Source of the DNA: Scybalocola_A sp900557175
GTDB lineage: Bacteria; Bacillota; Clostridia; Lachnospirales; Lachnospiraceae
Assembly: GCA_937890745.1 (NCBI GenBank)
Contig: CALADH010000061.1
Location: forward strand, 1-64,000
Length of the DNA stretch: 64,000 bases
Reading direction: 5' to 3'
Notes under the pieces: model-generated
Told to the model about the DNA's origin: nothing
The model's input: only the letters and a program-made list of their open reading frames with translations
The model's database searches: none
Part shown: piece after piece, positions 15,552 through 23,321 of the stretch
Layout of the letters: every line of letters starts with the position of its first letter
Numbering within the stretch: position 1 is the first letter of the stretch
Made by a program: the position numbers and the translations under genes

Positions 15552-16598
15552 ATGGACAGAGAATTTAAAATGGCGATTGTCGGCTTCGGCGGTATGGGCA
15601 ACTGGCATCGCGAACTTACAGAGACAATCGAGCATCTGAGTGTAAAAGGTGTTTATGATATTAACGAGGCGCGTCAGAACTATGCGCGTGAACTTGGTCT
15701 TGTCGCTTATGACAGTCTTGAGGCAGTGCTTGCCGATGATGAAATTGACCTTGTACTCTGTGCGACACCGAATGATGTGCACAAGGAAGTTGTGATTAAA
15801 ACGCTTAATGCGGGAAAATATGTACTTTGCGAAAAGCCTGCCACAATGGCTTCAGCCGATTTTGAGGAAATGATGGCTGCGCAGAAAAGTACAAAGCTTT
15901 TTGTGCATCAGAACAGACGTTGGGATGAGGATTATCTTACAGTGAGAAATATTCTCGATGCCGATATGCTCGGCCCTGTGTTTAAAATAGAATCCCGTGT
16001 TCACGGTTCAAGAGGTATTCCGGGCGACTGGAGAGGTACAGTTGAGCACGGCGGCGGCATGGTACTTGACTGGGGTGTTCATCTTTTAGATCAGGCACTT
16101 CAGATGATTCCGGGAAAGATTAAGACGGTTTATGCGACAGAGACACATGTGACGAACGAGCTTGTGGATGATGGTTTTACAGTAAATCTTCAGTTTGAAA
16201 ACGGTGTGCTTTTCGTGGTTGAGGTCGGTACAAGTAACTTTATTAATCTGCCGAGATGGTATGTGCTCGGCCGAGACGGTTCTGCAATCATTAAGGACTG
16301 GGATTTAAGCGGCGAGGCCGTCTGCATTACAGACTGGGATAAGAATGACGCCGTGCCGGTAAAGACAGCGGCAGGTCTTACAAAGACAATGGCTCCGAGA
16401 ACAGAGGATACAATTAAGACGCAGCCACTGCCGATTGCACACAGCGATATCAGAGATCATTACAGAAATCTTATGGCTGTGATGAGCGGCGAAGCAGAGC
16501 AGCTTATTAAAAATGAAGAAGTTTTAAGAGTGCTCCGCCTTATGGAATGTATTTTTGAATCTGCAAAGAAAAATCAAGTGCTGCCTTTTGAGGCTTAA
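15552..16598 (+). CDS. Gfo/Idh/MocA-family oxidoreductase (second of three)
   Basis: A 348-residue NAD(P)-dependent dehydrogenase with Rossmann motif IVGFGGMGNWH near residue 10 and the CEKPATM catalytic-lysine segment near residue 95. The C-terminal motif GGGMVLDWGVHLLDQAL carries the expected Asp and His. It lies 31 bases after the isomerase gene with GGAGG seven to eight bases before ATG 15552. It probably works on the same sugar as its neighbours: one enzyme may oxidise and the other reduce a keto intermediate, but this is inference. It is clearly diverged from the oxidoreductase at 13397 rather than a recent duplicate. Confidence 0.88.
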   Translation: MDREFKMAIVGFGGMGNWHRELTETIEHLSVKGVYDINEARQNYARELGLVAYDSLEAVLADDEIDLVLCATPNDVHKEVVIKTLNAGKYVLCEKPATMASADFEEMMAAQKSTKLFVHQNRRWDEDYLTVRNILDADMLGPVFKIESRVHGSRGIPGDWRGTVEHGGGMVLDWGVHLLDQALQMIPGKIKTVYATETHVTNELVDDGFTVNLQFENGVLFVVEVGTSNFINLPRWYVLGRDGSAIIKDWDLSGEAVCITDWDKNDAVPVKTAAGLTKTMAPRTEDTIKTQPLPIAHSDIRDHYRNLMAVMSGEAEQLIKNEEVLRVLRLMECIFESAKKNQVLPFEA

Positions 16599-16612
16599 AG
16601 GAGACTTAAAAT

Positions 16613-17447
16613 ATGAGACTTAAATATCTCGGAACAGCAGCAGCGGAAGGCTGGCCGGCGCTGTTTTGCCGCTGTGAGGCGTGTGAACGCGCAAGAGTAC
16701 TTGGCGGAAAAAATATAAGAACACGCTCTCAGGCAATCATCGATGACCGGCTTTTAATTGATTTTTGTTCAGATACATATATGCATGTGCTCGAACAGCA
16801 TGTGCCCCTTGAAAATATCCGGCATGTGCTGATTACACATTCGCATAATGACCATCTGTATGTTTCGGATCTGATTAATGCCGGCCGGCGAGCCATATGC
16901 GCATGGCATGGAGGCGCCGGTGACGCTTTACGGCACGCCGGGCGGCAAAGAAAAGCTTGATATCATCTTAAAGCTTGAAGATGATGCCCAAAACTTAAGT
17001 GAGCGCCTTGTTTATAGGACGGTCCGTGAATTTGAGCCGTTTAAGGTGCTTGATTATGTGGTGACACCGCTGCTTGCAAAGCATATGGCAGATGAAAAGT
17101 GTTACATTTATATGATTGAGGATAAGGATGGCAGGACACTTCTTTACGGCAATGATACAGCGTGGTTTCCGGAGGAGACATGGATGTATATTAAAGACCG
17201 CCGCTTTGACATGGTGAGCCTTGACTGTACAACTGTTTTCGGTCCGGACTGCCAAAGCCATATGGGCTTTGCCGGGGATGTGAAAACAAAAGAGAAGCTT
17301 CTTGCGATGGGATGTGCCGATGAAAATACAACATTTATTTTGACGCATTTTTCTCATAATGGGCGCGCTTCCCATGAGGAAATCGAGGCGAGAGGCAAAG
17401 AAGAAGGCTTTTTGACAGCCTATGACGGTTTTGAAGCAGAGGTGTAA
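16613..17447 (+). pseudogene. Metallo-beta-lactamase-fold hydrolase, frameshifted by a 4-base duplication
   Basis: Two overlapping frames together spell one MBL-fold protein of the PhnP/RNase Z-like group. The first (16613-16960 before its stop) gives MRLKYLGTAAAEGWPALFC and the metal motif THSHNDHL. The second continues as GEPYAHGMEAPVTLYG with a C-terminal LTHFSHNG. The break is at 16880-16890, where GCCGGCCGGCGAG holds a tandem GGCC. Removing four bases restores an open frame of 276 residues. As given, the product is cut after about residue 91 plus out-of-frame sequence. A sequencing or assembly error is possible. The gene sits 14 bases after an oxidoreductase gene and overlaps the deacetylase start. 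Confidence 0.75.
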
Positions 17448-18247
17448 TGATGATACGCTTGATTACGAGAAGTGATGACGCCGGATTGGGCCGGGGCGCC
17501 AATGCGGCGATTTTAAAGGCGGCGGATGCCGGTTTTGTCAAAAATATTTCACTGATGGCGCCGGGGGCTTCTATTGCAGAGGCAGCCGAGATGCTTAAAA
17601 ATAAAAAGCATATTTGCTTTGGAATGCATTTTACAATGAATGCGGAATGGGATAATGTCAAATGGGGGCCGGTCAATCCGGCCCTTGCCGTATCGGCAAT
17701 GACAGATGACCGCGGATTTTTTCATGCCGAACCGGCTGCAAGCGCCGGGGCCGGTGTTGATATTGATATGATCCATGCCGAGTGGAATGCCCAGCTTGAT
17801 CGGCTGATAGCGCTTGGGTTTAATGTGTGTTATGCGGACACACATATGTTTCCGGAGATTGCTTTTGACGGCCTTGCTGATGCCATGAGCCTGTGGATTA
17901 AGGAAAAAGGTCTTATCGATCATCGGTATTTTTACCGGGTACTTCCCCATATTGATGATATATCATCGTCAGACGGTCTTTTTGAGCAGGTGCTTGCAGA
18001 AATTTCTGACGGACAGTATTTTTACCTGACACATCCGGCAATGCCGCTTGAAGATATGTATCTTACGGGAAATAAAGATAACCCGACAGAAAAAATTGTC
18101 GACGGAAGAAAACGCGATATGGACTTTGTTGCGTCAAAAGATACACTGCGTCTTTGTGAAAAATACGATGTGATACCGGTACGCTACGATGAGGCGGTTT
18201 ATACAGAGGCTGACAGGGATTCCATAAAACTTTGGTTTGGGGAATGA
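17447..18247 (+). CDS. YdjC/ChbG-family carbohydrate deacetylase
   Basis: A 266-residue protein of the YdjC/ChbG/HpnK family, metal-dependent deacetylases of N-acetylated oligosaccharides. Expected metal-site elements are present: SDDAGLG (residues 7-13), GMHFTMN (His, about residue 63) and YADTHMFPE (about 125). The start ATG overlaps the upstream stop (TAATG), showing translational coupling to the MBL gene. A deacetylase suggests that the substrate of the locus may be acylated or amino-sugar containing. Family members are often mis-specified, so the exact substrate is open. Confidence 0.82.
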   Translation: MMIRLITRSDDAGLGRGANAAILKAADAGFVKNISLMAPGASIAEAAEMLKNKKHICFGMHFTMNAEWDNVKWGPVNPALAVSAMTDDRGFFHAEPAASAGAGVDIDMIHAEWNAQLDRLIALGFNVCYADTHMFPEIAFDGLADAMSLWIKEKGLIDHRYFYRVLPHIDDISSSDGLFEQVLAEISDGQYFYLTHPAMPLEDMYLTGNKDNPTEKIVDGRKRDMDFVASKDTLRLCEKYDVIPVRYDEAVYTEADRDSIKLWFGE

Positions 18248-18325
18248 CAGAAATTTAAGGAATTTTGGTTTTGAGAATGACGGAAATTCACGAAACTCCG
18301 GTTTGATAAAGGAAGGATGATAGGG

Positions 18326-19131
18326 ATGTCATTTTATACAGTCCATGCCATTGACGCGCATACGTGGCATATTGAAGATTTTTTTCATGACTATATGTAT
18401 CTTGTGGAAGGCAGTGCGCGGGCGGCGCTGATTGATACCGGCATGGGATTTGCGGGACTTTTTGAAACTGTGCGGGCGCTGACAGATAAGCCGGTTATTG
18501 TTCTAAATACTCACGGTCATTTGGATCACACAGGCGCCAATGGCCAGTTTGACACGGCATATATCATGCGCGGGGATGAAGCTTTAATGTGTGAGCATAT
18601 GTCTGAAGACTACAGGGCTGTATCAATCCCGTCATTTATTGCGGAGACCGGCGCTGCGGTTGATAAAAAACAGCAGATGCACTGATACGGCTGCCAAAAG
18701 ACTTTAACGTATCTTATATTGAAGATGGACAGGTCATTGATTTGGGCGAAAGATGCCTCAGAGTGATTGCTGTTCCCGGACATACGCAGGGCAGCGCTGT
18801 TTTTATAGATGAGAAGCGCGGTCAGCTTTTTTTGGGTGATATGCTTTGCACAATGGGTATTATGCTGAACTTTGACTGTTCATCGAATATTCATACTTTC
18901 GTGGAATCTATGGTGAAGTTAAAGAAAAGTGCGGCCGGTGTGACGGCTGTTTACGGCGGCCATCATGTATGGCCGATTCAGTTAGACTATTGTGATAAGT
19001 ATATTGAATGTGCCGGACGTCTTTTAAAGGATAGATCGGGATCGGTGAAAGAACATGGTACCTTTGGTGAATTTTACAGATATCACTTTGAGGATATCAG
19101 TCTGACTTATACAGATGCTGTCTTTGTATAG
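18326..19131 (+). pseudogene. Metallo-beta-lactamase-fold hydrolase, broken at an A6 homopolymer
   Basis: The first part (18326-18685) encodes MSFYTVHAIDAHTWHIEDFF and the metal motif NTHGHLDHTGANGQF, then stops at TGA 18683. A frame one base back continues without interruption as ADALIRLPKDFNVSYIEDG, VPGHTQGSAVF and YGGHHVWP to 19131. The shift falls at six A (18665-18670). One added A gives an intact 268-residue glyoxalase II-like MBL protein. The cause may be a real contraction, a homopolymer sequencing error, or slippage at AAA AAA. ATG 18326 is preferred to 18317 because of the GGAAGG spacing. It is the second broken MBL gene in this operon. Confidence 0.77.
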
Positions 19132-19135
19132 AAAA

Positions 19136-19182
19136 GCCTCCATAAACGAGGGAGGCCCGGCGAGGTGGTCGGTCTCGCCGGG
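19136..19182 (+). other. Paired hairpins at the end of the sugar operon
   Basis: GCCTCC / GGAGGC (19136-19156) is followed at once by the perfect 9-bp CCCGGCGAG / CTCGCCGGG (19156-19182). There is no T run. They probably stabilise the 3' end of the mRNA or terminate inefficiently. Confidence 0.6.
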
Positions 19183-19383
19183 CGAATGTTATGAAAAAAT
19201 CAAACTGTTGTTTTAGTAATGTCGGTTTCATTACTATGGTTTTATTATACAATGTAATTGTGAACAAATTTTGTCTAAAGAATAAAAACAATCTAAAGGC
19301 TATAAAGCCTTTCTTAACAAAAACTATAATTATTCTAATACAAACTCCGCGGCCATGATGAAGACGCAGTTTATATATAAAAA

Positions 19384-19614
19384 TTATTTTTCTTCAGAAT
19401 CGTCCATTTTATAGGAGTCGCGTCTGTTTTTCATATTTTTGAAAAGCATTGTATAGATATAGATGAAAACAGGGATAACTATTGTGCAGATGAGTGATGC
19501 GCGGAAAAGTCCTGCAGCCATCTCACCCTGTATGATGGAGAAAATGAGTGTTGCGACATACATACCGACGAGAAGTATAATGCCGGCAATTGCAAAAAAT
19601 CTTTTTAACTTCAT
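19384..19614 (-). CDS. Small two-helix membrane protein, unknown function
   Basis: A 76-residue protein not recognised as a named family. It has two hydrophobic segments (about residues 6-27 and 35-58) joined by a short polar loop IQGEMAAGLFR. The C-terminus is hydrophilic and charged (KNMKNRRDSYKMDDSEEK), presumably cytoplasmic. On the minus strand an AGAGGAATATTT precedes the ATG, a good ribosome-binding site. It lies between two plus-strand sugar genes, so it is a separate transcription unit. No function is proposed. Confidence 0.72.
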   Translation of the reverse strand: MKLKRFFAIAGIILLVGMYVATLIFSIIQGEMAAGLFRASLICTIVIPVFIYIYTMLFKNMKNRRDSYKMDDSEEK

Positions 19615-19764
19615 AAATATTCCTCTTTTCTTAATGGCGGCTCAAGAATCAGATGCTGATCCGGTGGATGCAAACGCCGTCTGTGATGTAATCATAGCAT
19701 AGAAATCATTGTATAATACAACGCATACAAGGTCAATATGAAACGGTTAAACGGAGGAAAAATG

Positions 19765-21030
19765 ATGTTAAAGGTTGCAATTCTCGGATTAGGAAACCGG
19801 GGAATTAATTACGGAACGCTGCTTTTAGGCAGAGAGGATGCGGTTATTACGGCAATTTGTGATTTGGATGCAGAACGTGTTGAAATTGCAAAGGAAAAGT
19901 TTAAAAATCCTTCGGTACGTACATTTGCGAGTGCAGACGAACTTTTTGCACAGGGCAAAATAGCCGATGCTATATTTATATGTACACAGGACAGAGATCA
20001 TTATGGACATACAATGCAGGCGCTTGAACTGGGGTATCATGTGATGGTTGAAAAACCGGTGTCGCCAAATCCACAGCATTGCCTTGATATTGAAAAAAAG
20101 GCGAAAGAAAAGAATTTGAAAGTTATTGTATGCCATGTACTCAGATATTCAGCATTTTACAGAAAGATAAAAGCGGTCGTTGACAGTGGTGCCCTCGGAA
20201 ATATTGTGGCCGTGCGCCACTCGGAAAATGTTGCCTACTGGCATTTTATTCACAGCTATGTGAGAGGCTTATGGCGCAGAGAAGACGAGACATCGCCGCT
20301 TCTGATGGCAAAATGCTGTCACGATATGGATTTGCTTTACTGGATATTGGGAAGTCGCTGTGAAAGCTTATCTTCCTACGGTGACTTAGTATTTTTCAAT
20401 GAAAAAAATGCGCCGGAATACAGCACGCTATATTGTGAAGACTGTCCGAAACGCGGTGAATGTCCATATGATGCTTATTTACAGTATCTTGGAAGGGGAG
20501 ACCATCCGGCACCGAAATTTCCGTGGGGGACTTATCCGGTCGCTAATGTGGGTACAAAGGAAAGACTTGAGGCAGCGCTTCATAAGGGACAGTATGGACG
20601 CTGCGTATGGCACAGTGACAACACAGTCAATGATTATCAGCTTGTACAGATGGCATTTGAAAATGGTGTTCATGTCCAGTTTTCAGTCGAAGCATTTTCA
20701 AATGAAAACTACCGTAAAACACATATTTTCGGAGCAAAGGGCGAGCTTTACTCCAACGACCTTGATGAGACAATTACAGTGCAGTTATTCGGCAAAGAAA
20801 AAGAAGTGATTGATATGTCTTTGAATCATCAGGACGCCTACGGCGGCGGTCATGTCGGCGGCGATTTAGGGCTTGTCAATGATGCGGTCGATTATCTTCT
20901 CGGAAATAAAGTAGAGGAAGGCAATCTGACATTGATTCGTGATACATATGAGAGCCATAAAATAGTTGCAGCTGCTGAAGAATCAAGAAAAAACGGCGGG
21001 AAAACTGTGAAGGTGCATGAAGCAAAATGA
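19765..21030 (+). CDS. Gfo/Idh/MocA-family oxidoreductase with Cys-rich insert (third of three)
   Basis: A 421-residue dehydrogenase, longer than its two relatives in the locus. The Rossmann motif AILGLGNRGINYG is at the N-terminus and EKPVSPNPQHC carries the catalytic-lysine segment. HSENVAYWHFIHSYVRG and CCHDMDLLYW form the active-site region. An insert after that contains CEDCPKRGEC (about residues 224-233), a CxxC plus Cys pattern that could bind metal. ATG 19765 has GGAGG seven bases upstream. It has its own TATAAT at 19712 and follows the operon after a gap with a minus-strand gene, so it may be regulated separately. The substrate is unknown. Confidence 0.86.
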   Translation: MLKVAILGLGNRGINYGTLLLGREDAVITAICDLDAERVEIAKEKFKNPSVRTFASADELFAQGKIADAIFICTQDRDHYGHTMQALELGYHVMVEKPVSPNPQHCLDIEKKAKEKNLKVIVCHVLRYSAFYRKIKAVVDSGALGNIVAVRHSENVAYWHFIHSYVRGLWRREDETSPLLMAKCCHDMDLLYWILGSRCESLSSYGDLVFFNEKNAPEYSTLYCEDCPKRGECPYDAYLQYLGRGDHPAPKFPWGTYPVANVGTKERLEAALHKGQYGRCVWHSDNTVNDYQLVQMAFENGVHVQFSVEAFSNENYRKTHIFGAKGELYSNDLDETITVQLFGKEKEVIDMSLNHQDAYGGGHVGGDLGLVNDAVDYLLGNKVEEGNLTLIRDTYESHKIVAAAEESRKNGGKTVKVHEAK

Positions 21031-21045
21031 TGCATAAAAAATGGC

Positions 21046-21075
21046 GGACTCTGTAGAATGACGGAGTCCCCTTTT
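21046..21075 (+). terminator. Terminator after the third oxidoreductase gene
   Basis: The stem GGACTC / GAGTCC is followed by CCTTTT, 15 bases after the stop codon. Confidence 0.65.
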
Positions 21076-21085
21076 AAATGATATC

Positions 21086-21141
21086 TTGACAAATTCCGGA
21101 TTTGAGTGTATGATATCAAAAAAAGTTAGCACAAACTAACT
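21086..21141 (+). promoter_or_regulatory. Promoter and iron-box-like operator of the DUF3793 gene
   Basis: A perfect TTGACA (21086-21091), 17-base spacer and TATGAT (21109-21114). Ten bases on lies the perfect inverted repeat AGTTAG-CACAAA-CTAACT (21124-21141), which matches the repeats before the feo genes. It is probably bound by the DtxR/MntR-type repressor at 22142. Confidence 0.85.
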
Positions 21142-21198
21142 GAACATTAAAACGAAGTCTCAAATAAAAATATGAAACAGAAATGAAGGAGGTATACG

Positions 21199-21786
21199 AT
21201 GGGATGTCATAAGAACAGAAATACGGTGCTGGAAGTTGCACATCAATGTGCGCCCGTGCTTGCGGGAATTAAGCCGTCAAATCTTCTCATTGTTGAGAAA
21301 ATAAAGGTGCCGGATATCGTGGAGGTGCTTCAAGGTATAGATGTGGGAAAGAAGCTGCTTTATAAAACGGACACAAAGTCAGTGTGGCTTATTTACCGGA
21401 GTACATGGCTTAAGGAATTATTGGATTGCTGCGATATCGCGGATTTTTTTAAAGCCTGTGGTTATACTAGACTAACTGAGCTGGATGCAGTACTTTCAAG
21501 GCTGGGGCAGCGCTATGTTTCTTATCTTGACAGCCGTACAGATTTTCCTCATGAAATAGGGCTTCTGCTCGGTTATCCGATGGCGGATGTGCAGGGATAT
21601 ATTTTAAACAAGGGGCGGGATTGCCTTTTAAATGGGTATTGGAAGGTGTATTCGGATGCTGAGGGGGCTAAGAAAATTTTTGATATTTATACGAAAGTCA
21701 GACAATTTTTTGTCAGAGAGGTCAAAAACGGCAAGCAGTTTTATCAGATCCCCGGAACAGCTTTAGCCGCGGATGGCAGCCTATGA
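21199..21786 (+). CDS. DUF3793 family protein
   Basis: A 195-residue protein recognised as DUF3793, common in Clostridia and without an established function. It is predicted soluble. It has several Cys residues (two in the N-terminal 17 residues, a CC pair in LLDCCDIADFF, and one in FKACGY) and a motif PHEIGLLLGYPMADVQGYI. ATG follows GAAGGAGGTATACG. It overlaps the next gene by four bases, so the two are coupled. Its promoter carries the same inverted repeat as the feo genes, so iron-limited expression is expected. A role in iron or haem handling is inferred from context only. Confidence 0.85.
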   Translation: MGCHKNRNTVLEVAHQCAPVLAGIKPSNLLIVEKIKVPDIVEVLQGIDVGKKLLYKTDTKSVWLIYRSTWLKELLDCCDIADFFKACGYTRLTELDAVLSRLGQRYVSYLDSRTDFPHEIGLLLGYPMADVQGYILNKGRDCLLNGYWKVYSDAEGAKKIFDIYTKVRQFFVREVKNGKQFYQIPGTALAADGSL

Positions 21787-22073
21787 GTGTTGTTATTATC
21801 GGCGGCCATGACAGGATGGTCTGTCAATACAAAAAAATATGCAAAAGATTTCAATGTAAAGCAAAGGTTTTTACACAAATGCCTTCCGAGCTGGATAAAA
21901 AAATAGGTACACCGGATATGGTTGTGCTTTTTACGAACACGGCGTCTCACAAAATGATTCGCTGTGCCGTAGAAGAAGCCAAAAAGGCAAATGCGATGAT
22001 TGTCCGTTGTCATACAAGCAGCGGTAATGCGCTTTGTGAAATTTTATCAGGACATGTCAATATTGCTGAATAA
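21783..22073 (+). CDS. DUF2325 family protein
   Basis: A 96-residue protein of the DUF2325 family: N-terminal VVIIGGHDRM, central DMVVLFTNTASHKM and C-terminal VRCHTSSGNAL, an alternating beta-alpha pattern like a small Rossmann-type domain. The function of the family is not established. It overlaps the DUF3793 stop by four bases (ATGA), so the pair is translated together, most probably as part of the iron response. A terminator shared with the convergent regulator gene follows. Confidence 0.84.
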   Translation: MSVVIIGGHDRMVCQYKKICKRFQCKAKVFTQMPSELDKKIGTPDMVVLFTNTASHKMIRCAVEEAKKANAMIVRCHTSSGNALCEILSGHVNIAE

Positions 22074-22086
22074 AAGATAGCTCATA

Positions 22087-22132
22087 AAAAACTTCTGCCG
22101 GATATACAGTGGATGACCGGGCAGAAGTTTTG
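22087..22132. terminator. Bidirectional terminator between DUF2325 and regulator genes
   Basis: The stem AAACTTCTGCC / GGCAGAAGTTT lies between convergent genes, with an A run on the left arm (T run for the minus strand) and TTTT on the right. Confidence 0.85.
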
Positions 22133-22141
22133 CGATGTCTG

Positions 22142-22513
22142 TTATTTTTGATGCTGTTTAACATGATTTTTGATGGCTGTAAAGCTTTCAGCGCTGATGA
22201 CGTGTTCGATGCGGCAGGCATCGTCAAGAGCCTGTTCTTCGTTGACGCCAAGCTGTATAAGCCAGTTTGAAATGAAAGTATGTCGTTCATAAATTGTTTC
22301 CGCAATTTTGGCGCCGGATTCGGTAAGGCAGATAAAGCCGTCTGAATCCATTGTGATATACCCGTTTAGCCGGAGATTTTTCATGGCGACGCTGACACTT
22401 GGTTTTGAAAATCCGAGTTCATTGACAATATCAATAGAGCGCACATGCGGTTTGGATTTGCTGAGCACAAGGATTGTCTCAAGATAATTCTCTGCAGATT
22501 CATGTATTTTCAT
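22142..22513 (-). CDS. DtxR/MntR-family metal-dependent transcriptional repressor
   Basis: A 123-residue regulator. The winged helix is HESAENYLETILVLS... VRSIDIVNELGFSKPSVSVAMKNL (residues 3-50). The metal-sensing dimer domain has ERHTFISNWLIQLGV and the EQALDDACRIEHVIS ligands. Length is like MntR, without the SH3 domain of DtxR. Loaded with Fe or Mn it should bind GTTAG-type palindromes and repress. Three such repeats lie at the promoters of DUF3793, feoA and feoB. ATG 22513 is chosen because the usual N-terminus begins there; GGAGG lies 12 bases upstream, slightly long. It diverges from feoA. Confidence 0.87.
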   Translation of the reverse strand: MKIHESAENYLETILVLSKSKPHVRSIDIVNELGFSKPSVSVAMKNLRLNGYITMDSDGFICLTESGAKIAETIYERHTFISNWLIQLGVNEEQALDDACRIEHVISAESFTAIKNHVKQHQK

Positions 22514-22558
22514 TAGAATAAATGTCCTCCCCGTATTTATTGCAACATTACTATACAC

Positions 22559-22587
22559 AGCATATCATAATTTGCCTAAAATATCAA
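22559..22587 (-). promoter_or_regulatory. Promoter of the DtxR/MntR-family gene
   Basis: On the minus strand TTGATA (22582-22587), a 17-base spacer and TATGCT (22559-22564). Confidence 0.65.
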
Positions 22588-22602
22588 ATATATAAAAAAC
22601 TA

Positions 22603-22655
22603 TTGACAAGAGAGTTAGTTAATGGTAACCTTAAATCGGTTAGGAAAATCTAACC
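22603..22655 (+). promoter_or_regulatory. feoA promoter with iron-box-like inverted repeat
   Basis: A perfect TTGACA (22603-22608), a 17-base spacer and a weak TAACCT -10 (22626-22631). The perfect repeat GGTTAG-GAAAAT-CTAACC (22638-22655) lies at the start of transcription. A half-match GTTAGTTAATGGTAAC lies within the promoter. Confidence 0.78.
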
Positions 22656-22728
22656 AATTTTTAAAATAATGAGTTAGCATGAACAAACTGATTGACATAT
22701 GAATAATGATGAGTGAGGAGGATTTATG

Positions 22729-22938
22729 ATGCCTTTATCAATGGTAAGTGAAGGAGAAAAAAATATTATTAAGAAGGTCGGAGGCAGAGAAGATGTCCGG
22801 CGTTTTTTGGAAAGCCTTGGTTTTGTCGTCGGCGGTGATGTCACTGTTGTTTCTAAAAATGGCGGCAATGTGATTGTGAATGTTAAGGCGTCAAGAATTG
22901 CGGTAAGTCAGGAGATGGCAAACCGTATTATGGTGTAG
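22729..22938 (+). CDS. feoA: FeoA family protein (first copy)
   Basis: A 69-residue small SH3-like protein of the FeoA family, thought to support ferrous iron uptake by FeoB. The pattern LSMVSEGEKNIIKKVGGR, DVRRFLESLGFVVGGDVTVVSK and NVIVNVKASRIAVSQEMANRIMV is typical. ATG 22729 is preferred to 22726 because GGAGG then lies seven bases upstream. It is the first gene behind the iron-box promoter. The two FeoA copies differ clearly in sequence and may have different partners. Confidence 0.87.
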   Translation: MPLSMVSEGEKNIIKKVGGREDVRRFLESLGFVVGGDVTVVSKNGGNVIVNVKASRIAVSQEMANRIMV

Positions 22939-22987
22939 ATGCGACAGTGGTATAGATGCGGCAGTACTGCAGATGCGGCAGCGATGC
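22937..22987 (+). repeat. Three 17-base tandem repeats between the feoA genes
   Basis: AGATGCGACAG, AGATGCGGCAG and AGATGCGGCAG begin at 22937, 22954 and 22971, exactly 17 bases apart. The array starts at the stop codon of the first feoA. Confidence 0.7.
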
Positions 22988-23041
22988 AGAATTTCATGCG
23001 GATATCGCGGGAAGTTTATGACGGAAGGGAGTTGTTAAGAA

Positions 23042-23263
23042 ATGAAAACGTTAAAGGATGTGAAGCCGGGGACGGCAGTGTCGGTTGTAAAGCTTCACGG
23101 TGAAGGTGCTCTGAAGCGGCGCATTATGGATATGGGAATTACAAAAGGGGTGCAGGTGTATGTACGTAAGGTGGCACCTCTCGGTGATCCTGTAGAAATT
23201 CAGGTCAGAGGCTATGAGTTATCGCTGAGAAAGGCAGATGCCGGGCTGATAGAGGTGGACTGA
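23042..23263 (+). CDS. feoA: FeoA family protein (second copy)
   Basis: A 73-residue FeoA-type protein with the most typical pattern of the two: MKTLKDVKPGTAVSVVKLHG, RRIMDMGITKGVQVYVRKVAP, LGDPVEIQVRGYELSLRKADAG. It is expected to bind the inner face of FeoB and modulate transport or GTPase activity. The start follows GAAGGGAGTTGTTAAGA. It lies about 100 bases after the first copy and shares its transcript. A terminator follows it before feoB. Confidence 0.9.
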   Translation: MKTLKDVKPGTAVSVVKLHGEGALKRRIMDMGITKGVQVYVRKVAPLGDPVEIQVRGYELSLRKADAGLIEVD

Positions 23264-23285
23264 AAATGTTGATGTTTATTGGCTC

Positions 23286-23318
23286 AAAGTGTGTGGCGCA
23301 CACTTTTATTTTTGAAAG
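23286..23318 (+). terminator. Terminator between feoA and feoB
   Basis: AAAGTGTG / CACACTTT with loop TGGCG is followed by TATTTTT. It would end most feoA transcripts before feoB. Confidence 0.75.
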
Positions 23319-23321
23319 ATG

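Noticed and set aside
16880..16893. Programmed +1 frameshift in the first MBL gene
   Set aside because: The site is a simple GGCC tandem duplication and lacks a slow codon or stop of the known +1 type. A mutation or sequence error explains it better.
18248..18325. GAATGACAGAAATTT...GAATGACGGAAATTC near-repeat before the second MBL gene
   Set aside because: A single imperfect duplication of about 35 bases in a spacer, with no structure or partner elsewhere. Probably slippage.
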